In this document: positions 1 through 8,300 of the stretch, piece by piece
Layout of the letters: each line of letters opens with the position of its first letter
Position numbering within the stretch: the stretch's first letter is position 1
From: a virus
Strand: one strand, 5' to 3'
Length of the DNA stretch: 53,979 nucleotides
Virus record (IMG/VR): IMGVR_UViG_3300032053_000102
Span: 1-53,979 of that record
Notes under the pieces: model-generated
The model's database searches: none
Told to the model about the DNA's origin: nothing
What the model saw: the letters and a program-made list of their open reading frames with translations, nothing else
Made by a program: the position numbers and the translations under genes

Positions 1-561
1 AGCGAAGAAGAAAAAAATGAATTGCAAAAGAATATTGATGATTTACGATCTTCTCTTTCGACTAAGGAAGAAGTCGCCGCGAAAGAGAAAAAAGCGATGG
101 AGCAACAATATGCCAAAGAACTAGAAGTAAAAGGTAAGGAAGCTGAAACATGGCGAACACGATTTACGACTTCAACAATCGAACGTGCATTGATTGATGC
201 TGCGGTAGAACAGAAGGCTGTTAGACCACAACAACTTGTTGATTTATTATCAGGAAAAACACGTTTGGTTGAACAAGTGGCAGATGGAAAATCAACTGGG
301 GAATTCGTCCCTCAAGTTAAATTTGAGGGTAAAGATAAAGACGGAAAGGCTATATTATTAGACCTTCCTGTCAAGGATGCATTGAAACAGATGAAAGAAG
401 ATGCCGATTCTTACGGAAATCTATTCCTTTCTGACGCGACTGGAGGCACAGGACAAACCCCGACTCCAGGGGGTAATAGAGGCACTGTCAATTTATTGGA
501 TACAGCGACGTACATTGCCCAACGTAAAAAAGGATTGAAACTAGAGCAAGTCAGAGGATGA
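1..561 (+). CDS. Capsid scaffolding-like protein, 5'-truncated
   Basis: The reading frame is open from base 1, so the true N-terminus lies upstream of the window; 186 residues are visible. The first 55 or so are Lys/Glu-rich and look like a coiled coil. A compact segment follows (TIERALIDAAVEQKAV...), then a Gly/Pro/Thr-rich linker near residues 147-165 and a short basic tail. This architecture, and the position 4 nt before the major capsid gene, match phage scaffolding proteins of the GP20/DUF4355 kind, which nucleate procapsid assembly and then leave. The assignment rests on shape and location; no catalytic protease motif is visible. Moderate confidence. Confidence 0.6.
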   Translation, partial: SEEEKNELQKNIDDLRSSLSTKEEVAAKEKKAMEQQYAKELEVKGKEAETWRTRFTTSTIERALIDAAVEQKAVRPQQLVDLLSGKTRLVEQVADGKSTGEFVPQVKFEGKDKDGKAILLDLPVKDALKQMKEDADSYGNLFLSDATGGTGQTPTPGGNRGTVNLLDTATYIAQRKKGLKLEQVRG

Positions 562-565
562 AAAG

Positions 566-1942
566 ATGAAGTTCCAAACGTTCTACGCAAATAGCATTGA
601 TGCCCTTATTCCTGAAATTTGGGCAAATGAATCATTATTGATTCTTGAGGAAGAGATGGTTATGGGTAATTTGGTTCTCCATGATTTTAGTGATGAAGTT
701 GCTAATTTTGGTGAGACAGTTCATACTCGTAAGCCTGGTGAATTTGTTGCTGTTCGCAAGACTAATGCTGACAGTGTTACGAATCAGGATGTTGATGCGA
801 CCGATGTTGAAGTCGTGTTGAATCAGCATGTGCATGTTAGCTTTATTATCAAAGACGGTGAACAATCCAAGGCATTTAAGGATTTGGTGCAACTTTACTT
901 GGCACCTGCTATGCAGGCTAATGCCCGTATGTTGGATCAGGCACTTGCTGGCCAAGTGATGAGGTTCCTTGCTAATACTTGCGGTGCATTAAGTGGTTTA
1001 ACGAACAGCAATGCTCATGATTATTTGATTGATGCCCATGATCTACTGAATCAGAATAAAGCATACACGGAAGGACGTAACTTAGTCTTGACTTCTGCTT
1101 CTGAAGCTCAAATGCTCAAGACTGATCTATTCATTTCTGCTGAGCGAGTTGGTGATGGTGGTCGTGCGTTGCGTGAGGCTTCGCTCGGTCGTAAATTTGG
1201 TTTCAATTGTTTCATGGATTTGAATACTCCTTCGTGCAGCGGTGCAATGACTACAACGACCACGACTAAGTTGGCAACAGTCAAGGGTGCTACTGCTCCT
1301 GGTGATTGCTTGACGGCTGCGGTCGGTGTCGGTACTTATATTACGATTGCTGGTGATATGACCCCGTTGCGTAGCACAACGAATACCACGACTCTAGTTC
1401 CCACGCGAGCAATTCGCGAGGCGACAGCGAGTGGTGCAGTTGTAACCAAGTATCCTACGGCGGCAGTTGATTTGACTGCTAATTACGTTTCGGGTTGGGT
1501 CAAGGCTGTCCATATTGATGGTGGTGCTGTCCCGCATGTTGGACAACTTGTATCTTTTAATGCTGGTGACGGTGCTACTGGTACTGTGCGTACCCCCGAG
1601 TACGTTATTATTCAGGTTGATAATACTGCTGCTTCTGATTATGACATTACATTGGATCGTCCTCTTGAGACTGCTTTAGCAAATGATGATCTTGTTTGTC
1701 TTGGTCCCAATGGTAGTTTCAATTTTGCTTTCCACCGTAATGCTTTGGCTCTTGTTAATCGTCCGTTAGCTCTGCCGATTCCAGGTGCAGGTGCTAAGGC
1801 TGCCGTCGCTGTTTACAATGGTATGGCAATGCGTGTTGTCATGCAGTATGTAAGCGAACTGCAAGGCCATCGTGTTACGATTGATAGTTTGTTCGGTGTC
1901 AAAGAACTTGATACCGCCCTCGGTGCTGTCCTCTTAGGTTAA
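566..1942 (+). CDS. Major capsid protein (P22 coat-like / HK97 fold)
   Basis: This 458-residue protein has the size and style of P22-gp5-type coat proteins: an N-terminal segment (FYANSIDALIPEIW) followed by a region reading VVLNQHVHVSFIIKDGE and then LAPAMQANARMLDQ, typical of that family. The middle (about residues 225-390) holds a Thr/Ala/Gly-rich insert that could be a surface domain, and the C-terminus resumes the core (RVVMQYVSELQGHRVTIDSL). The ATG at 566 follows GAGG in the end of the upstream gene. It lies between the scaffold-like gene and a strong terminator, consistent with a very highly expressed gene. Function inferred from family resemblance and position. Confidence 0.78.
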   Translation: MKFQTFYANSIDALIPEIWANESLLILEEEMVMGNLVLHDFSDEVANFGETVHTRKPGEFVAVRKTNADSVTNQDVDATDVEVVLNQHVHVSFIIKDGEQSKAFKDLVQLYLAPAMQANARMLDQALAGQVMRFLANTCGALSGLTNSNAHDYLIDAHDLLNQNKAYTEGRNLVLTSASEAQMLKTDLFISAERVGDGGRALREASLGRKFGFNCFMDLNTPSCSGAMTTTTTTKLATVKGATAPGDCLTAAVGVGTYITIAGDMTPLRSTTNTTTLVPTRAIREATASGAVVTKYPTAAVDLTANYVSGWVKAVHIDGGAVPHVGQLVSFNAGDGATGTVRTPEYVIIQVDNTAASDYDITLDRPLETALANDDLVCLGPNGSFNFAFHRNALALVNRPLALPIPGAGAKAAVAVYNGMAMRVVMQYVSELQGHRVTIDSLFGVKELDTALGAVLLG

Positions 1943-1950
1943 GGAACACG

Positions 1951-1982
1951 GTGCGGGTGATCGCAAGATCACCCGCACTTTT
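1951..1982 (+). terminator. Rho-independent terminator after capsid gene
   Basis: A perfect 12-bp stem (GTGCGGGTGATC / GATCACCCGCAC) with a GCAA tetraloop is followed directly by TTTT. It sits 8 nt after the capsid stop codon and would cap the scaffold-capsid transcript, setting capsid expression apart from the downstream tail genes. Confidence 0.93.
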
Positions 1983-1988
1983 CCTACT

Positions 1989-2243
1989 ATGGACAACTGC
2001 AAAGACTCACAACGTGAATTCTGTGACTACAGATTTAGTAGTCAAGATAGAAAATTAGATAATTTAGATAAAAAATTAGATACGTTGATTGATGTAATCA
2101 AAGGTAATGGTAAATTAGGAATGGTTCTTAGAGTAGATAGATTGGAACAAGCACGCAAGCGACAAGTTAAATTGATCTGGGTAATTATAAGTGGTATTTT
2201 TGCATTACTTTGCAACACAGCAGCCGGACTATTAGGATTCTAA
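1989..2243 (+). CDS. Small coiled-coil protein with C-terminal membrane anchor
   Basis: 84 residues. The N-terminal half is charged with a heptad-like pattern (KLDNLDKKLDTLIDVIK), and residues about 62-83 form one hydrophobic segment (LIWVIISGIFALLCNTAAGLL). Such small coil-plus-single-TM proteins in phages include XhlA/hemolysin-type lysis accessories and holin partners. No endolysin lies next to it, so the lysis role is only a possibility. It begins just after the capsid terminator, so it needs its own promoter or read-through. Function unknown. Confidence 0.6.
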   Translation: MDNCKDSQREFCDYRFSSQDRKLDNLDKKLDTLIDVIKGNGKLGMVLRVDRLEQARKRQVKLIWVIISGIFALLCNTAAGLLGF

Positions 2244-2244
2244 A

Positions 2245-2649
2245 ATGGGAAGAACCTCAAGACTCATGTATAGATTATGGCGCTCTTGGGGTGTTCCTGT
2301 CGCCCTATATCGCGTAACAGATAGTGTAGTTGATCGTAAAACAGGAAAAATAGAATTAGTTACAGAAAAAATTAAAATTAGACATGGTGTGAAAACACCA
2401 GTTGATGAAAAATACTTTAAGGGAGTAAAGATTGGTGATATAGGACTAATCGTTGCATTGAATGAAACACCAGGACGAGAAGACTATTTTGTGATTGATG
2501 GATTTAGATATAGCGTGGTTTCGCATCAAACAGTTGACGAAGGTATCTACTTCCATTTACGCAAAGTACAAAAACAAATACCTCATCAAGAGTTGGAAGG
2601 TGTAAGGAAAGATCATTTAGAATTAGGAGACAATAATGCCAGTAATTGA
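2245..2649 (+). CDS. Head-tail connector-like protein
   Basis: 134 residues, beginning 1 nt after the preceding stop and overlapping the next gene by 14 nt. It reads like a small beta-rich head-completion or adaptor protein (IGDIGLIVALNETPGREDYFVIDGFRYSVV...), a class found between capsid and tail-tube genes. No specific family is recognised; the role is inferred from position only. Confidence 0.55.
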   Translation: MGRTSRLMYRLWRSWGVPVALYRVTDSVVDRKTGKIELVTEKIKIRHGVKTPVDEKYFKGVKIGDIGLIVALNETPGREDYFVIDGFRYSVVSHQTVDEGIYFHLRKVQKQIPHQELEGVRKDHLELGDNNASN

Positions 2650-3178
2650 CCTGAAAAAGGCCACAATACATATAATAGATGGCGTGGACAATGAAATTGA
2701 AATACGCATTGGTGAAGGTAATTTAATTTGGAAAGAAACTAGAAACAGGCAATATATCTTAGATCGTGGTAGATTATATGCTGTCAGGGAAAGTGATGAG
2801 ACAGCAATTGATGTATCTTTCGCATTTACTTGGGATTGGTTGCGTTCGGATGATTCTGTTACAATAGAGGAAGCACTCAAACAAGTAGGTGCTGCTGAAC
2901 ATTGGGTTACATCTGGTTCAGACATTTGTGAACCATATGCTGTCGATATTCAAATTGAAAATAATAATGGATGCGATGAAATTTTAGATGAAAGGATTAC
3001 ATTATCAGAATTTCGGTACGAGAGTCTTGACCATGACCTTAAAGCCGGTACAGTTTCAGTCAACGGTAAGTGCAATAGAGTTGCACCTACAGTTGTGCGA
3101 ATAGAGTTAAGTTTGTGGGATGTATTTAGTTGGAGCGAATGGGATGTATTTAGTTGGGAAGGATGGGACGAACTATGA
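2636..3178 (+). CDS. Tail-tube-like protein, copy 1 (with W-rich tail)
   Basis: 180 residues, starting at an ATG behind TTAGGAGAC. The first 158 or so residues are clearly paralogous to the protein at 3630-4112, roughly two thirds identical by eye, sharing MPVIDLK, RNRQYILDRG, AFTW.WLRS, CEPYAVDI and SEFRYESLDHDLK. Position just before the chaperone and tape-measure genes suggests a major tail tube or tube-like protein. Unlike copy 2 it ends in a Trp/acidic repeat, WDVFSWSEWDVFSWEGWDEL. The tube role is inference; a minor tube or collar variant is equally possible. Confidence 0.6.
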   Translation: MPVIDLKKATIHIIDGVDNEIEIRIGEGNLIWKETRNRQYILDRGRLYAVRESDETAIDVSFAFTWDWLRSDDSVTIEEALKQVGAAEHWVTSGSDICEPYAVDIQIENNNGCDEILDERITLSEFRYESLDHDLKAGTVSVNGKCNRVAPTVVRIELSLWDVFSWSEWDVFSWEGWDEL

Positions 3179-3630
3179 ATCAGAATTGGAATAGATGGAT
3201 TGAAGCTTCATGCACAGATTATTTTGAAACCAATAAAGGTGAGTATAATTTTTGTACCGAAGGTGATCGTGTAGACAAGAACAAATTTGATTTATGGTGC
3301 GACTTTTATTTCATTGGGCCAAAAATCCAAGAATTAAGTCGCAACTTTTATCGTCTTGATTGCACAATCCAACTGGTATTAACTGAAGTACCGAATGATC
3401 AAGACGCATATAGATTACAGCAAATGGTTGGATATTTTGCTGCACTTTACGGCATGATTCCAGTGTATAGGTATGGATTAACAGCAGATGATATGGAGAA
3501 TGATCAAACACTATTAGGTTGCTTGCAGCTTAATGGTCCAGTTGATACGAATGTTGTAGGTGAAGAAACTAAATTGATGCAAGCGACAGTTCGTGCGGAT
3601 TTCCGAATGTACCTTGAAGGAGACGACTAA
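3175..3630 (+). CDS. Tail terminator/completion-like protein
   Basis: 151 residues from the ATG at 3175, which overlaps the previous stop as ATGA. An in-frame start further upstream exists, but the ATGA junction is the pattern used throughout this module. The protein has a YRLDCTIQLVLTEVP core and ends RADFRMYLEGDD. It sits between the two paralogous tube-like genes, and its size fits a tail terminator that docks the tube to the head. No diagnostic motif is visible, so this is a positional inference. Confidence 0.5.
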   Translation: MNQNWNRWIEASCTDYFETNKGEYNFCTEGDRVDKNKFDLWCDFYFIGPKIQELSRNFYRLDCTIQLVLTEVPNDQDAYRLQQMVGYFAALYGMIPVYRYGLTADDMENDQTLLGCLQLNGPVDTNVVGEETKLMQATVRADFRMYLEGDD

Positions 3631-4112
3631 TGCCTGTAATTGACCTCAAAAATACTACGATTAAGATTCAAGATGGTGATAGTAATGAGATTGAAGTACG
3701 TGTTGGTGAAGGTAATATTACTTGGAAAGAAACCAAGAATCGGCAATATATTTTGGATCGTGGTGAACTTGATGCGGTGCGTGACGGTGATGAAGCACCT
3801 GTTGATTTGACACTGGCTTTCACATGGGAATGGCTCAGGTCCAATGGAGCTGAGGCTGTTACGGTGGAAGAGGCACTCAAGAAGGAAGGTGCTGCATCAG
3901 CATGGGAAACTTCTGGTGCTGATGCTTGTGAACCATATGCAGTCGATATTATTGTTGAAAATGAAGGTGGTTGTGGTGCTGTTCTTGATGAATTGATTAC
4001 TTTTTCTGAATTTCGTTACGAAAGTCTTGACCATGATCTTAAATCTGGGACTGTTACAGTCAGCGGTAAGTGTAATGAAGTTGCACCGACTATCATTCGG
4101 ACTGCTTTATAA
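3630..4112 (+). CDS. Tail-tube-like protein, copy 2
   Basis: 160 residues; the ATG shares its A with the preceding TAA stop. It is a paralogue of the protein at 2636-3178, alignable end to end except that it lacks the C-terminal Trp/acidic repeat. It sits immediately before the tail chaperone pair, the usual position of the major tail tube gene, so this shorter copy is the more likely main tube subunit and copy 1 a decorated variant. Family not identified beyond the internal paralogy. Confidence 0.62.
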   Translation: MPVIDLKNTTIKIQDGDSNEIEVRVGEGNITWKETKNRQYILDRGELDAVRDGDEAPVDLTLAFTWEWLRSNGAEAVTVEEALKKEGAASAWETSGADACEPYAVDIIVENEGGCGAVLDELITFSEFRYESLDHDLKSGTVTVSGKCNEVAPTIIRTAL

Positions 4113-4133
4113 CCTAACACCAGGAGCACTTCT

Positions 4134-4604
4134 ATGAAAATCGGCGGAAAAGCGTTATCGGCTCCCAAGCCAGAGATTATAGTTATCCCTCGTGATGAGG
4201 ATGCAATCGTATTCCATGCACAGGCGATACTAGATGATTCTGAATTTGATAATCTTTGTCCAACACCTTTACCACCTATTATTACGAAGAGGGGTGGCTC
4301 GCAATTTAAGGATGTGGAGGATCGTAAGTTTCTTGATAAATTAGCCCAACATTCACGTAAACGGTTTGCTTGGTTGATCCTCAAATCATTATCAGCAACT
4401 CCGGGTCTTGAATGGGAGAAGGTTGATCTCAAGAATCCAGATACTTGGTTACTTTATGACGAAGAATTAAAGGCAACTGGATTCGTTCAGGCTGAAATAA
4501 ATCGGATTATTCAAGGTGTTATGGATGCTAATGCAATGAATGATGAAAAGGTCAAACAGGCAAAGGACCGTTTTTTACTTTCGCAAGCGGGGGAGTTGCC
4601 CTAA
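4134..4604 (+). CDS. Tail assembly chaperone, zero-frame product (G-like)
   Basis: 156 residues behind a CAGGAGCACTTCT ribosome site. It has a charged N-terminal half and an alpha-helical C-terminal half (TGFVQAEINRIIQGVMDANAM), typical of lambda-gpG-like chaperones that coat the tape measure during tail assembly. Near its end lies an exact slippery heptamer, and the -1 frame is open for a further 68 codons, so the gene makes two products: this short one and a frameshifted fusion. It lies between the tube and tape-measure genes as expected. Confidence 0.8.
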   Translation: MKIGGKALSAPKPEIIVIPRDEDAIVFHAQAILDDSEFDNLCPTPLPPIITKRGGSQFKDVEDRKFLDKLAQHSRKRFAWLILKSLSATPGLEWEKVDLKNPDTWLLYDEELKATGFVQAEINRIIQGVMDANAMNDEKVKQAKDRFLLSQAGELP

Positions 4605-4613
4605 AACTCCCTC
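4571..4613 (+). promoter_or_regulatory. Programmed -1 ribosomal frameshift signal
   Basis: The zero-frame codons CGT TTT TTA contain the classic X XXY YYZ heptamer T TTT TTA at 4571-4577. Eleven nt later a 9-bp stem (4589-4597 with 4605-4613, one G-U pair, loop GCCCTAA) could pause the ribosome. The zero-frame stop falls inside the loop. Both elements are directly visible and are the standard layout in long-tailed phages. Confidence 0.88.
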
Positions 4614-4783
4614 CGGGGAGAACAGTTGACTATCAAATCTGGCACGCTTGCGAGCGTTTTAATATATTACCGCCAGAAGTTAAAAATAAATGGGACGAGA
4701 ATGATTGGTGGACACAATTGTGTTTACTTGAATATGACTTTGGGAGAACGACCGAGGACGTGAAAATGCAGGGCTTGCTATGA
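4577..4783 (+). CDS. Tail assembly chaperone, -1 frame extension (T domain)
   Basis: After the -1 slip, translation continues TFASGGVALKLPPGRTV... for 68 codons to TGA at 4781-4783, giving a fusion of 216 residues with the upstream 148. The T-like part is Trp-rich and acidic (WDENDWWTQLCLLEYDFG), as expected for the domain that recruits tail-tube subunits. It has no start codon of its own in a good context. Its stop overlaps the next gene's start as ATGA, which independently supports this reading frame. Confidence 0.85.
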   Translation, partial: TFASGGVALKLPPGRTVDYQIWHACERFNILPPEVKNKWDENDWWTQLCLLEYDFGRTTEDVKMQGLL

Positions 4784-5340
4784 TAACCGTAAAAAGTGGC
4801 CTCAAGAAGATGAAGTTCAATAGTATCAAATTGCAAAAGGACATGGCAATTACTTTAGAACAAATCTTCACTGAGGCCATACATGCCTTTATGGTTGAGT
4901 TAATAAATCATGTTCCAGTACAAACTGGCATGGCCCGTGCTTCTATTCAACCACTTGCTGAGTGGTTGTCACGTCAAGTTGGCAGAAAATTTCTAAAGGG
5001 CGTTGGACCGGTGACGGTTCCAATTGATCCTAAGCGAACTGGACCCTGGGCTCGTCAGAGACGAGCCAAGGGTCCCTCTTTAGGTAAGCAAGAGCCATTC
5101 CTTAGTAAACAGGGTAGTAATCAATATCTCCAGAATCTTGTATTTACGTGGGATACAAAAGTTCCACATTGGTCTTATTTGGAAGATGATTCGCATCCCA
5201 AAGTAAAGAGTGCCCCGTGGCACGCTACTGAATACGCTAGTAATGATTTCTGGACTATAATTTCTAATGCAATAACATATCGGATGCCACAATTGGCAAA
5301 TTATATTATACTCTCAGAAAGGACCGTGGAATATGAGTGA
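4780..5340 (+). CDS. HK97-gp10-like minor tail / head-tail protein
   Basis: 186 residues starting at the ATG that overlaps the frameshift product's stop. It contains VPVQTGMARASI near residue 46, the hallmark sequence style of the HK97 gp10-like family (NH.PV.TG.LR.S), followed by a basic region (RRAKGPSLGKQEPF). Members join head to tail or complete the tail. Its position between chaperone and tape measure is a little later than usual. Moderate confidence. Confidence 0.6.
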   Translation: MITVKSGLKKMKFNSIKLQKDMAITLEQIFTEAIHAFMVELINHVPVQTGMARASIQPLAEWLSRQVGRKFLKGVGPVTVPIDPKRTGPWARQRRAKGPSLGKQEPFLSKQGSNQYLQNLVFTWDTKVPHWSYLEDDSHPKVKSAPWHATEYASNDFWTIISNAITYRMPQLANYIILSERTVEYE

Positions 5341-8300
5341 ACAACGACAAGTAATGGTTTGGGATGTTGGTCAACCTGTACGAGCTATGAATTCAGTGAC
5401 AAGGTCACTAGAAAAAGTTAATAGTACACTTGACGCATCAACAAAATATTATAAAACAGTTGATGAAAAAGGTAAGACATTAGTTGTTACATGGGAAAAA
5501 CAATTAGATATTGGTACAAAATTAACTGGCACATTGAGACTTCAAGGTGCTGTATGGCACAAGGTTGGAGAATCTGTAGAATATACGACTAAAGCTGTCG
5601 ATAAATTAACTGCAGCAGAATTGCGGCATATGAAGGTTGTTGATTCAGTTAATGCCAAACGAGAAGCAGCTCGTTTTAGAAAATTACCAGCAGCTCAACA
5701 AAAATCTTACGTTGATCCTTTTAGTCTTAATGCTGATATTGAAGGGGAGCGACTACAATCTTTAAATCAATCACTTGCTAAAGACAAACGAAATTATGGT
5801 GTTGGATCAATCTTTGAGGAGGCAAAGGCACATGAAAAAACCGCAACGAGAATTGCTAAGGCTTCTACTGATAAGGCCGATGCCTATGTAAAAAATAATG
5901 AACGTATTGCATTATCTTGGCAGGGTATAATACGAATCATTGAAGCTCAATTATTATTTCGTGTAATTGCACAAGTTGTGCAGCAATTAAGTGAAGCAAC
6001 TAGAACTGCTGAACAGTTCAGCATTAGATTAGCTGAAATTCAAACTATTAGTCAAAAAGCGGGAACTAGTAATAAGCAATTAAGTAATGAAATATATGAA
6101 TTGTCTAATGCTTTCGGTTTGCCTGTTCTACAGGTAGCTGAAGGTTATTATCAAGCAATTAGTAATCAGACTGTTACTGCGGCTAATGCTACTGCCTTTA
6201 TGCGTGAAGAAGCTAAATTGGCAACAGTTGCTGTATCAACACTTGATGAAGCAGTTAATTCTACTACATCTATACTTAATGCTTTTGGGATGAATATATC
6301 AGAGGCTGCTAGAGTTAATGCAATATTATTTAAGGGTGTTGATTTAGGTCGTATGCGCCTTGATGAATTAGCTAATTCATTAGGTCGTGTATCTCTATTT
6401 TCTAAGCAATTAGGTATTACTTTTGAAGAACAGACTGCTGTATTAACTACCTTGACGGTTAAAGGTATTCAACTTCATGTTGCTGAAACTTTATTAGCAA
6501 ACGTCCAAAAGCATTTGATGCAACCTACTAAAGAGATGAATGCACTCTTTAGGGAATGGGGTGTTACTTCTGGTAAAGTTGCCATTGATACATTTGGTTT
6601 TATTGGTGTCTTAAGAAAGATGGCAAAGGCAGCAGAAGAATCTGGTGATGCTGCATCATATATGGCAGGTTTGTGGCAAGATATACGTGCAACAGTTGGT
6701 GGTATCGGTTTGACACAGTCGCTTGATACATTTGAAACACATATAGCAAAGATGCTAACTGAAGCATCAGGAGAATACGAAAAGGCAGTTGATATTGTTA
6801 TGTCTGCACCTGGTAAGAAGATGCAGATAGAACTTGCAAAAATGAAGAATTATTTCACTAAAGAGTGGGGTGATTCAATATTAAAATTCTTGATTGGTTT
6901 GGCTGATAGATTCGGTGGTCTTGATAAAGCTGCTGCGACATTGATGAATCGTGTATTACCATTTTTAGCGACTTTAATTGCTATCAAGGGTGTTATTCCT
7001 GGTACAGTCGCTGGTTTTAATTTCATGCGTCTTGCTTTGAATACTCTTAGTGTTTCAGTAGGTATTGTTGATAAAGGAACCAAGGCACTTACACTTTCTA
7101 CAACTGCATTGGCATCAGCCCAGACATTTGGTCTATCAATAGCTATCTATGCTCTTGTCGAAGCGTGGCAATATGCTTCAAAAGCAGAAGAACGCTATCT
7201 TGAAGGATTAAAAAAGGTTATTGATTCGAATAATGAAATTTTAGATAAGGCTGCTGAGGAAGAAACTAAGAAGTTAAGTGAAACGAATAAAAAATGGGAT
7301 GATGCTTTCAAAGAAAGATATAGAATTTTTCATCTTTTTATTGCAGCTATCCGACAAGTAAATACTCGAATGATTGATGAATTAACAGAAAGTATGAAAC
7401 AATATACTAAAGTCATTAATGCTGAATATAAGATTTTGATTGATGGTCTTGAAGCAGGTATCAAAAAGATTAAAGATCAAGCTAGTGCTGCAAAGGCAGA
7501 AGCTGAAAAAGCACAAGCATTTTTAGATAGATTAAAACAGAGAGGTGATGAATTTGCTTTTGAAGCAAGACTAAAAGGTAAAACACCTGAAGAACAACAA
7601 ACGATATTATTAGACGAGGCTAAGAGACAAAGACTTGTTGGTTTGGGTGCTAAAGATACAAAGAGTGCAGAACATGCATGGAATAAATTTGAAAAGATAA
7701 TGGCCAGGTACCACGATGTATCATTAAAGATGATAGAGGATGAAGCGAGTGAGAATGTAAGAGTTCAAGTAACAGAAGAAAAGAATTTAGAAAGATCATT
7801 AAATAAAAAGAAAAAAGCACAAGAGGCTTATTTTAATAGTGTTCAACGTATTCGTAGGCGTACTTTTGGTTCGCGTTATCAACAACGTATTGGACGCAAT
7901 CAGCAACGTATGGCAGACGCTGCAATACGTTATCAGCAACGTATGGCAGACGCTGGAGTCGAGGGTGTTGATCCTACACGCAAGCAATTGGTTAATGAAG
8001 AATTCCAACGTCTCCAGAAAAAGGAAGAGTCTGCTAAAAAAGTACAATTAATCGAACTTGCCACAGAACAAACACGATTAGAATTTGAAAAGAAATCAGA
8101 AGAAAGACTGAAAGCAAAGAGAAAAGAAGAAGAGGAAGAAGGCAAAAAAGCATTAGCACGAGAAATGTATTTAATTCGATTCAAAGAAAAGATGAAAGAA
8201 TTAGAAGCATATAAATTTGATCCTAAGAAGGGCGGTAAATCAGTAGAAGCAGAACAACTGATTAATGAGGCAAAATGGGCAGCTATTCTTGCTGGTGTTG

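Noticed and set aside
635-955. 106-residue minus-strand open frame inside the capsid gene
   Set aside because: Antisense to the major capsid gene, with no ribosome site or motif.
7799-8184. Overlapping short open frames on both strands in the tape measure
   Set aside because: They arise from the low-complexity coiled-coil sequence and internal repeats of the tape-measure gene; no ribosome sites.
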